Shown here: one piece after another, positions 12,101-20,283 of the stretch
How the letters are laid out: each line of letters starts with the position of its first letter
Position numbering within the stretch: position 1 is the first letter of the stretch
Assembly (NCBI RefSeq): GCF_030272615.1
Contig: NC_081413.1
Location: 100,726,239-100,790,238, forward strand
Reading direction: 5' to 3'
Length of the DNA stretch: 64,000 nucleotides
Origin: Cryptomeria japonica
Lineage: Eukaryota; Streptophyta; Pinopsida; Cupressales; Cupressaceae
Position numbers and translations under genes: made by a program
The notes under the pieces: model-generated
Told to the model about the DNA's origin: nothing
Seen by the model: only the letters and a program-made list of their open reading frames with translations
The model's database searches: none

Positions 12101-12325
12101 ATGTTCGCTACCATGCTCCTGATTGAGAAAATCAAAGAACTTGAACCTGGATGGGACACTGCTCTTCTCAAGGCTTTCGATCAGGTCATCCACTTGGAGG
12201 AACGAATGAGGAATCTTCCCCAGATTCCAATTGTTGAGATCGAAGGAATCGTGTCTAGATTCATTGCATATGCTAAGAAAGAGCATTGGAAAGGGAATAA
12301 GATTCTAGAAGAAAGGTTGTTATAG
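9101..12325 (+). pseudogene. LTR-internal captive gene, copy A (~1,075 codons, unknown function)
   Basis: A single reading frame of 3,225 nt from ATG 9101 (MATPKAGAST) to the stop at 12323-12325, with no indels but six in-frame stops: 10412 TAG, 10922 TGA, 11114 TAA, 11486 TGA, 11603 TGA and 11867 TGA. Residues 1-440 form a compact, presumably globular region with conserved blocks KWSNIGDTNLG, GIIKAAGFP, YLSEEAISEAL, GAWFIQFQKFTYI and PPYMLPRYP. Residues about 545-650 are Ser/Glu/Lys-rich with basic clusters that could be nuclear localisation signals. Then come IPDWLKERL, KRKATKMSKMIRD and a Glu/Lys-rich coiled-coil-like stretch. The C-terminal domain ends IEGIVSRFIAYAKKE and ILEERLL. Two further copies here share this order. 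I recognise no known enzyme, capsid or DNA-binding family. A distant link to plant transposon-associated proteins is possible but unproven. Confidence 0.85.
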
Positions 12326-12436
12326 ATGATGTGGCACCTTAATTATCATTGGTCTATGTCTCCTAGGTTTTTGTGCCAAATTTAATATTTGGCTATGCAT
12401 TTAATATTATTCAATAAAAAAGGGGCTATTTGTAAT

Positions 12437-12454
12437 AAACCCTAATTAGGGTTT
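12437..12454. promoter_or_regulatory. palindromic telobox, LTR A
   Basis: AAACCCTAATTAGGGTTT, a perfect 18-bp palindrome made of two inverted teloboxes (AAACCCTA). The same 18 bp recur in LTRs B, Z and copy 2. It lies about 64 bp upstream of the TATA-like TATTTATA at 12518. Confidence 0.85.
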
Positions 12455-12517
12455 AGGTGTCATAATCTTGGCCATTGATCTTCTTTTGATCTGGACCGTT
12501 CATTGTAATTGAGGATG

Positions 12518-12526
12518 CTATTTATA
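12518..12526 (+). promoter_or_regulatory. second (retroelement) TATA box, LTR A
   Basis: TATTTATAC at a fixed distance after the telobox palindrome and the conserved CTTGGCCATTGATCTT motif. Being close to the LTR 3' end, it is the probable start of the retroelement genomic RNA (R region), separate from the promoter of the captive gene. Confidence 0.55.
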
Positions 12527-13779
12527 CCCTCATTCATTTTCATTTTGATATAGATATAGAATTAAGAGAGAGCAATAAGAAATAGTTAGAGTTTAGAGTT
12601 TTTAGAGAAGCAAGTTATTTTGTAGCAAGATTGAGCTTTGAAGAAGGAATTTCAAACAATTGTTGTTTATGATGGCTTTGAGATCAATAAAATATTGAAG
12701 TTATGGTGTTTTATTGCAATTCTTGTGGTTATCTTCATGGTTGTTTACTTTCTTGAATCATTCTCAGTCAAAGTAGTATTTCAGTTTGAAGGACTAAGTG
12801 TTGGGCTTGATCTTTGGTGAGATTCGCATTCCAAACCACTAGCTTCTTACTGATTGTAGGAACGCCTTGTGTGGTCAACTGGAGAGACTCGAATTACTTA
12901 AACCTTCAATCGTCATTGAGCTTTGGATATGTGCCTTCGTGGTAGTGTCCATGATCCTTGATGAATTGAAAGATCATTTGTTACCTTAGAAGATCGCATC
13001 AATTTCAGTTGAGTTGTTATTTCATGGCAATATTGAAGTTGGTAGAATCTTACCAAGTCTTGCCCGCATTGAGTCATTCTTAGGATTAGATTAGAGTTTA
13101 TCTCTTGCAAACCCTACCCTTTTGATCTTTTTTTGGAATTCATTAGTATTAGGAAATCTTGTTTCTGCAATTCAGATACGTAAGTCCCCTTGATGAAACA
13201 ACAATCACAACGACCACTAGTGCTTATCCACACGTAGAGACCCTACCTAAAAGAACATTGGAGTCACCCTGATTGATCCTTTTTTGCGATATCTTCAGCA
13301 ATCAGAGACTTTATTCAAGAGAGGATAAGGTACCTGTTGTGACGTTTTCACACATCGCCCCATTGCAAATGGGGACCCATGTTTTTTTGCTCGTTTTGTT
13401 CGTTTTCGCTTTGCTTTTTCTAGGGTTTTGTTAGTTTGTTAGTTGTCTGGATTTAGGGTCAAGCCTTAGGGTTCTAATTACCGTCTTTTCGGACCAAAAT
13501 CCAGTCGTTTTTGAGGGCTTTTGAGTTTCCTTTTCTAGAATGCAAATTTTGAATGAAATGAATTCGCCAGAATGGTCTAATTTTCAATTGGAATGTTGAT
13601 GCAGAGCTTAAATTTGTCTAAGTGTTGAAGATGAAATGTGAATTTTTGTCCAATTGAATATTTTGACCAAATTTTGACTTTTTTGAATTTTGATCCTAGG
13701 CATTTCAAATGATTTGTTTTCGCCTTGTGAAGTGATAAAATGTGTAAAATCATGATATTTTGGCCTGTAGGAGCAAAAT

Positions 13780-15291
13780 CGCTCCTGTCCCTCAGTGAAG
13801 GACGGGAGCTCGATTTCAAATATCTCATCGTCCCTGCAGAGTCCAGACAAATTTTACGTTTGAAATAATGGAGAACGACGAGATCTTTCCATTGAATACA
13901 AATTGAAGATTTTCATGAGCACAGAAATGCCTCCAGGAGGAAAATCGCTCCTGTCCCTCAGTGAAGGACCGGAGCTACAATTCAAATTTCGTCTTGTCCT
14001 TGCAAGATTTTGAAAGTTTAATGATTTGAGGACGTCCGAAGGAAGATACTTTGCCAAATGAATATAATTTGATATGCAAAAACGAAGGAGAATGACCTAT
14101 ATTGACCATATCGCTCCTGTCCCTCTCCAAGGGACCAGGGCGAGGTACCTTGTAGCTCTCGTCCCTCTCCCAGGGACCAGAGCGATTTCCTTCATTTTGC
14201 AAAATCCAGACAAAGGTCAAGGCAAGTTTACGTTCAAAAACAAGGAAAAACATGAGATAAATGCGTTGAATATAAATTGAAGATTTTTGGGACGTCCATA
14301 ACAGTGCTAATTGCCTAAATCGCTCCTGTCCCTCAGTGAAGGACCGGAGCTACAAATCCAATTTTGCTTTGTCCTTGCAAGATTTTAACGTCTTGACGAT
14401 GTGAGAAGGTCCAAAGAGGTACATTTTATCAAATGAATATAACTTGAAGTGCTGTCGGGGAGATCAACAGGGTAGCAAGTCCGGCTTGAGTGAGGTCCTG
14501 ATCCTGAAATTTGACTAAGTCTGGAAACTGAAAAACCTCCAAAAACTAGATTTTGCAATATAACTCCTGGAGGTCTGAAACCACTCTCAAACATCCTGAA
14601 AGTATAAGGAAATGTCACTTATACTTAAATGTTATATTCCATTAAAATTGTCCTGATTGAGAGTGCGAAAAGTCAAATTTCGCTCGTGTCCTTCTCCAAG
14701 GGTCCAGAGCGAAATGCGCTCGTGTCCCTCTCCAAGGGACCAAGGCGAATCGCTCGTGTCCCTCACCAAGGGACCAGAGCGAAAATGCTTAGTTGAGCCA
14801 TTCCTGACCTTGTTTGGACGAATCGAGACATCAAAGGCATGGTGAAGGACGAAATGAGCATGATAGAACATCCAGACTTGATCAAAAAACAATGAAATGA
14901 TGAAGTTTTGCCTAGAGGGTCAAATTCGCTCCTGTCCCTCACTGAAGGACCAGAGCGAAGTTCTTCATAAGGTACTATCTGGGCAAAGATCAAGCAAATT
15001 TTATGTTCGAAGGCAAGAAAGGAGGTCAATCGAACCCGTTGAAGACAAATTGAAGATTATCAAACGTCAACAAAGGACCAAAATGCTTAAGTTCGCTCCT
15101 GTCCCTCAGGAAGGGACCAGAGCGATTTTTGTTGTAGATGATTTTCTCGCCAAATTTCAACCGATCTCAAGGCATGAATGAATGAAAGGAGGCATTGCGA
15201 ATCCGTTGAATATAATTTTCGAAGGTGATGAAGTGAAATGAGGCCCACAAGAGCAAAATCGCTCCTGTCCCTCAGTCAGGGACTAGGGCGA
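13780..15291. repeat. hairpin-module array in LTR B
   Basis: About 11 modules of the A type start near 13780, 13946, 14112, 14154, 14320, 14678, 14717, 14751, 14925, 15093 and 15260. Variants include CGCTCGTGTCCC arms and CAGTGAAGGACCGGAGCT right halves. Three modules at 14678-14780 are nearly back to back, pointing to local duplication. Confidence 0.9.
14485..14605 (+). repeat. LTR block shared with copy 2 (25805-25925)
   Basis: This stretch (CCTGATCCTGAAATTTGACT ... CCACTCTCAAACATCCTGA) recurs in inverse complement at 25805-25925, in the same orientation relative to the respective LTRs. It shows that LTR B and LTR copy 2 are relatives although their tandem arrays use different motifs. LTR A has no obvious counterpart. 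Confidence 0.85.
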
Positions 15292-15619
15292 TGAGGTACG
15301 TATCTTCCCACTTTTTCATTTTTGGGCGCTAAACAAACATTTTTTAAATTTATTTAAATGCTAGAAAAAAATCGATATTTAATTAAAAGCATTTAAATAG
15401 CGCATGGTATGTATTTATTAATTATTTTTTTTTGCCTTTGTAAAAAATCGAAATTTATTAATTAAAAATAAAGGCATTTAATAATTAATTATTAATTTAA
15501 TAAAAATCAAAAGGGAGCGCTTGGGTTTATTTTGTCAAGGTCGGCCTTTATTATTTATAAATCATTTTAATTGCTTTATTTTTGCACAAAGTCGGCCTTA
15601 AGGTAAGTATGAGGTGAGC

Positions 15620-15628
15620 GCTATAAAG
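15620..15628 (+). promoter_or_regulatory. TATA box upstream of deleted gene, LTR B
   Basis: GCTATAAAG preceded by the GTCGGCCT..GAGGTGAGCGC block, collinear with the CTATATAAG promoter of LTR A. Confidence 0.55.
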
Positions 15629-16041
15629 GGAGGGTGAAAATCTTCATTTTCACATCATCATTTTCATTTCTTACATGCGATTTGAGGAAGACAAAGGAGA
15701 AATGCGATTTGGAGTATACAAAGGAAGGCGCCAAGATCATTCAAGGGGAGGAGCGAATTTCAAAGGGAGAAGTGCGAAGTTGTGTTCAAGGTGGTGCGAA
15801 ACTACTATCCAAAGGAGAGGCGAACTTGAAGTTTCTATTTGAGCGAAGTTGCCTAGGACGTCAAAGACATATCAAAGATGGCGAAATTGCTAACTTGAAG
15901 AGGAGATCACGTCCAAGACTTGAAGGGTGGCGAAGTTGATAAGAGGAATGTTCTTTTGAAGATCACATCAAGACTATCGAATTTTGATTTTTGCCTAGGC
16001 AAATTCCTCATTTTGCATTCTAGAGTTAGCTCTCTAGTGAG

Positions 16042-16249
16042 GTATGGCGATATGGATTTATTGTTTTGATTTTGATTGTTAATCGTCATAGCTTAGATTT
16101 TGAAATTTTGAAATTTTGAATTCCTAGCTCAAGAGTCGTTTTTAGGAAATGATTAATAAAGGACTTATCATTAAGTTTCCTAAAAAATTGCTCTCTAATT
16201 TATGTTATGTATTGCAAAATCATGGTACTAATTTTGAAATGTTGTGTAG
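16042..16249 (+). other. putative leader intron retained in LTR B
   Basis: Donor GAGGTATGGC and acceptor GAAATGTTGTGTAG match those of LTR A. Downstream, an ATG at 16257 opens only about 53 codons (to 16418, rich in Ser/Arg/Lys) with no similarity to the captive protein. The short ORF is probably incidental. Confidence 0.4.
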
Positions 16250-16680
16250 GCATCAAATGGAGGTCTCTTCAAGGAAAATCAAGCCGGATCAAGGACGGTC
16301 TTCGCCAGGACGATCAAGCCAAGACATGGGCGACCTCTTTCAATCCAGCGTTCCAAGGCGAGGTACATCGTCATCCTGCACATCAAGGACAAAAGGAGTT
16401 AGAACAAGAGTTAATTAAAGATAGCCTCTCAACGACATCAAATTGAATATCTAGCAAGCTTCAAGTGTCAGATGAGGTGGCGTCCTAGTCATCATTTCTC
16501 CAATCAGTGAAGTCCATCTCAGCATGTCCAGATTCAATGTACTTAACTCATGGAAGGTGGCACAAACTCCGATGTACCTACCCCGGCTATCCATTGGTCG
16601 ATTTTTCTAAAAGGGACATGTGTCCAAGCAATACAATTTTATCATTGGTCAAGCATTAAATGTTATGTAATGGTTGTAAC

Positions 16681-16698
16681 AAACCCTAATTAGGGTTT
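16681..16698. promoter_or_regulatory. palindromic telobox, LTR B
   Basis: Exact copy of the 18-bp AAACCCTAATTAGGGTTT palindrome, 66 bp before the TATA box (TATATAAG at 16764-16771). Confidence 0.85.
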
Positions 16699-16763
16699 TC
16701 ATTGTAAAATCTTGGCCATTGATCTTGAATTGATCTAAGCCATCAAATTGTATTGTGGGCACT

Positions 16764-16771
16764 ATATAAGC
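16764..16771 (+). promoter_or_regulatory. second TATA box, LTR B
   Basis: TATATAAG after the telobox and the CTTGGCCATTGATCTT motif; probable core promoter of the retroelement transcript. Confidence 0.55.
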
Positions 16772-17959
16772 CCAGGCATTTCATTTTGTTAAGGGGGAAT
16801 TTTAGAGAGGATTAGAGAGAGTTGTAAATAGTTGGAAGAGTTAGAATATAGTTGATAGAATAGCAGTTAGAGTAGAATAGGAGGACAAGGCAAGAAATTG
16901 TTGCCATTGATTGTAAACAAACTCCATTTTCATTGAAGTAATGGTGAAATATGTCGTTTTCTTGCAATTTGCATGGTTTCTTGTTGAAGTCTTCAATCTT
17001 AGATGGTAGATAATTAGATGAATGGAGGAAATGTGATTGATTGATGGTGGAATTCGTACATCCATACTACTAGCAGTTTGTTGATTGCAGACTTGCCTTG
17101 CGTAGTCAACTGGGATCATTCAGCTTAAGCTCAATTTCAATTTGTCGCCTCTTCATTGATATGCATCAACTTGGATGGTATCTATGCCTGCGGTGATGAT
17201 TTGAACATCATAAAGCTCCCTTAGAAGATCGCACTAGTCTTGTGTAGATGTTCCGTTGATGTCAAAACAAGATCTAGTTAGAGTTTTGTCAAAGATCAAT
17301 CATTGCTCCTACATTCTTAGTATTGGGATTAGATTCTCTCTTCGCCCTTATCCTTTTTCCATTTTTTCAAATCTAAGTTAGTAAGAGCCTGTGTCCAGCA
17401 AAGCAGATCGGAAGTTCAATGTAAGTCCCCTTGTGATTCCAGCAAATCACATCATACCACTGGAGCTTGTCCACACGTGGAGACCCCACTAAAAGAACCT
17501 TGGAGTCTACCTAACTGATCCTTCATGCGAATCTTCAGCAGTTAGAGGCTTTATTCAAGAGAGGATAAGATACCCTTAGGTATTTTATTCTGTGTATGAT
17601 GGTGTACAAAATACACGTCAACAGTACCCTTGGGTATTTTATTCTGTGTATGATTGTGTACAAAATACACGTCAACACATCACCACATTGAGCTAATGGA
17701 ATAATGTTGAGTATCAAGAGATTATTGCTCAATACTCATTCATGATGATGAATCAAGTCTACAAGAACAAGTTGAGGTGGCATCCTAGTCACCACTCACC
17801 AAATCAAGGAGTTCCACATTAGCACGTCTGAATTCAATGAGCCAAGCTCATCATATGGAGGCATAAACTCCGAGATACCTACCCCCATTTTCTATTGGTT
17901 CACATTCAACATTGAACCTAAATGTAATTTTCTCATTGGCTAGAGGGAGTCGTTTTAAC

Positions 17960-17977
17960 AAACCCTAATTAGGGTTT
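17960..17977. promoter_or_regulatory. palindromic telobox, LTR Z
   Basis: Same perfect 18-bp palindrome. A TATA box (TATATAAAT, 18041-18049) follows 64 bp later, keeping the spacing seen in A and B. Confidence 0.85.
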
Positions 17978-18895
17978 TCATTGTAAAAATCTTGGCCATT
18001 GATGGGGTTTGATCCTGGCCACTCATTGTAATGAGCTCTCTATATAAATCTCAAGCCCTTCATTTGTAAAGGTTAATAGTTTAGAGTAGAGAATTAGTGA
18101 ATAGGAGAAGAATAGAAAATAGGAGATTAATAGTAGTTAGAAGTTAGATAAGAATAGGAGGAATTGTTGTTAAGACTTGTAAATGGAGATACTCTTTTCA
18201 TTGAAGTTATGGTGAAATGTGTTATTTCAATAAGTCCCATGGTTTCTACTTCTCATTTAGTTTCATGTTGATTAGATTGAATGGAGGAAATTGTTGAATG
18301 CATTTGCGTGGAATCCATTTAGCCCATACCACTAGCCTCTTGTTGATTGTAAATGTGCTTTGTGTGGTCAACTGGAATTATATGAGCTTAACTTCAATTG
18401 TTATACATCCATTGTTTATGCTTTAACTTGAATGGTAATGACTTGAACATCTTTGAATTATACCTTAGAAGATCGCACTGAGCTGGTGTCAAATTGTTCG
18501 ATTTGATGGTGAGACCTTGCCCAATAGGATTCCAACGAATCATTCACCCTATTTCTTGCATTCTAAGTCTTAGGATAGAATTCCTCAACCCTTTCCCTTT
18601 TGCCTTTTTTTCCAACTCAAGCTAGTTTAGGGTAAAAAGCATCACAATATTGCAACATCAGATGATCAAGTTCCAACAATTCAAGCAATCATGTACAATG
18701 AAGAAACAACCATCACAACAACCAACCGTTCTTATCCACACGTCATGACCCGACATATTAGGAACCTTGGAGTTGTCTCAAGTGATCCTTATGCGAATCT
18801 TCAGCATTTGAGAGACTTTGATCAAGAGAGGATAAGATACTTTTGGATATTTTATTCTGTGTTAGGTTGTGTCTAGAAAACACATCAATAGGATG

Positions 18896-19610
18896 CATAA
18901 GGATAACTACAATACTTAAATCACATGTCTCAGAACTAATGTCATTGTAATCCTTGCCAGCTCATAGGAGTACAAAGATTTAAATTTAAAAAATTTTCCC
19001 ATTCTTATTTATTTGATGACCTTAATGTCATTATTTTTTCTTCTTTTCTTCAATCCATTCTTGTTCTGACTAAGGAATGGATACTGGGACATGAATATAT
19101 TTTCCTCTTGAACAATCTTCACTGTCCTCTGTCATTGGAGACACTTGTGGCTCTCTAAGCTCTCATTGTCTGAAGGTGCCGAAACCGACTTTCCAACACA
19201 ACTGACAAGATCCTAGAGTTATCAACATCTATCATATCCGCTTGCACAATCCCAATGGTTGATTCATGTGGGTCATGTGAGTGGGAAGAATCTAAATTTG
19301 AATTATCTTCTAAAGCATGGGGGATATGTATCGTTCTGGGAGTTGGGTGTGAGGGTATAATATTGGAGCTCAACCCCAATCCACGAAGTGGGCTTACCTT
19401 GTGCATCTTGATTACCCATCACATGAGCTTGCAACTTTTGGCATTCAGGAGTAAAATGATTTGTTGAGAAACATTTCCTACTTCTAAAGGAAACTTTTCA
19501 TGATCCATAGGTTGCCTCCAACCTCTATTTCTCACCTTCAACATAATCTTTGTTGGCAGACCTTTGGATAAATCTAATTCAATGCATAAACACACACAGG
19601 TGGAACTTTT
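18896..19610 (-). pseudogene. LINE ORF1, C-terminal part
   Basis: Minus-strand remnant of an L1-type ORF1. The readable block LDLSKGLPTKIMLKV followed by RGWRQPMDHEKFP (about 19595-19490) matches the region between the DUF4283-type domain and the zinc knuckle of plant LINE ORF1. The knuckle itself is degenerate. The rest, to about 19155, is a low-complexity tail that stays open. The N-terminal half lies at 35209-35600, on the far side of the 15-kb composite element. Solo LTR Z borders this stretch on its left. Confidence 0.65.
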
Positions 19611-20000
19611 GTAGTTGATTGTTTATTCTAAACTATAGTGATACTCATCTAAACCATTACATATAGCTCGTTGTTTACCACTACAACTGATAAATTAAAT
19701 GCATGAAATAATCATGTACTTGACAATGCATACTAGACACAACAGTAAAATGTATCTTTATTTGCACATGCAATTATTACAAAGAAGAGACCATAGATGG
19801 TTGGCCAAGGATTATAATAGACTCAACTATACCGTACTACCTTGGCAGTACACAACATATTTAAAGGACCCGACGGTTGCCAAGAGGTACACAACCGTCA
19901 ACCAACCGACACCTAACTACCCGAGAGTGACAACCCACTTAATACAATTAATTAATACATTGTCGGATAACAAATATTATCAAATATAACCATAGGCATT
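19611..20000 (-). mobile_element. probable small LTR-like or TRIM-like insertion in LINE ORF1
   Basis: The LINE ORF1 reading is broken between DPECLRV (about 20025) and ELDLSKGLP (about 19600). The intervening ~390 bp on the minus strand has promoter-like and polyadenylation-like motifs (TTTAAATATG, CAAATAAAG) and the direct motif CAACCGTC. I could not fix its ends or a target duplication, so both class and borders are tentative. Confidence 0.3.
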
Positions 20001-20054
20001 TTATGCTGACTACACTCGTAAACACTCTGGATCCTAGAATTGTAAGGGGGGTAG
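20001..20054 (-). pseudogene. LINE ORF1, short middle fragment
   Basis: Immediately beyond the composite element, the minus strand reads LPPLQF, a stop, then DPECLRV. This is the expected continuation of the LINE ORF1 motif after the domain at 35209-35421. It is the key evidence that 20055-35208 is an insertion into one LINE. Confidence 0.6.
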
Positions 20055-20143
20055 TGTTGATGTGTTTTTTACGCACATGCGAACACAGAATACAATGAAG
20101 GGCCGAGATCGAATGAAGATCAAGGGCCAAGATTTTGCCACCT

Positions 20144-20161
20144 AAACCCTAATTAGGGTTT
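20144..20161. promoter_or_regulatory. palindromic telobox, LTR copy 2
   Basis: Exact 18-bp AAACCCTAATTAGGGTTT. Here the downstream TATA segment has been lost, so this LTR would lack the second promoter. Confidence 0.8.
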
Positions 20162-20283
20162 GATAGAAATAAAACCCTATCTAGATAAACATCATCATGG
20201 AATCAACCAATGAGAAAATAGCATGTGCTGACACCGAAATTGAGGAAGCATACTCTAATGAGAAAATGAATTGCCAAGTAGGA

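Larger units (their letters stand above)
13335..17623 (+). mobile_element. Solo LTR 'B' of the giant-LTR family (innermost)
   Basis: Starts TGTTGTGACG and ends CACGTCAACA, 4,289 bp, flanked by perfect GTACC duplications at 13330-13334 and 17624-17628. It sits inside LTR A about 50 bp before A's 3' end; A resumes with CCTTGGGTATTTTATTCTG after the second GTACC. B has the 5' block, 11 hairpin modules, promoter, putative leader intron and the telobox/TATA tail. The captive gene is replaced by about 220 bp of unrelated sequence. It is collinear with A from 13335 to the intron acceptor, so the two are the same family. Confidence 0.93.
5982..17677 (+). mobile_element. Solo LTR 'A' of the giant-LTR family, carries the captive gene
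   Basis: Starts TGTTGTGACC at 5982. Its sequence is interrupted at 13334 by solo LTR B, resumes at 17629 and ends GTCAACA at 17677. Perfect 5-bp duplications CATCA flank it (5977-5981 and 17678-17682). After subtracting B and one GTACC copy the LTR is about 7.4 kb, which is exceptionally long. Order: 5' block with CCCCATTAAAATGGGG hairpin, 12 hairpin modules (6437-8220), TATA box (8558), leader with putative intron (8897-9092), gene (9101-12325), telobox palindrome, second TATA box, leader-like U5 region and LTR end. No second LTR or internal region is present, so it is a solo LTR. Confidence 0.92.
4765..18890 (+). mobile_element. Solo LTR 'Z' of the giant-LTR family (outermost of three nested)
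   Basis: The left part is 4765-5981 and the right part 17683-18890; everything between is solo LTR A plus one CATCA duplication. Left end TGTTGTGACC, right end CACATCAATA (the family end is CACATCAACA with one substitution). It is flanked by perfect 5-bp duplications GGATG at 4760-4764 and 18891-18895, so it is a complete solo LTR of about 2.4 kb once the nested insert is removed. It has the family 5' block with the CCCCAT/ATGGGG hairpin, a degenerate module array (5090-5560), no gene, and the 3' tail with palindromic telobox and TATA box. It belongs to the gene-less subfamily with B. Confidence 0.9.
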
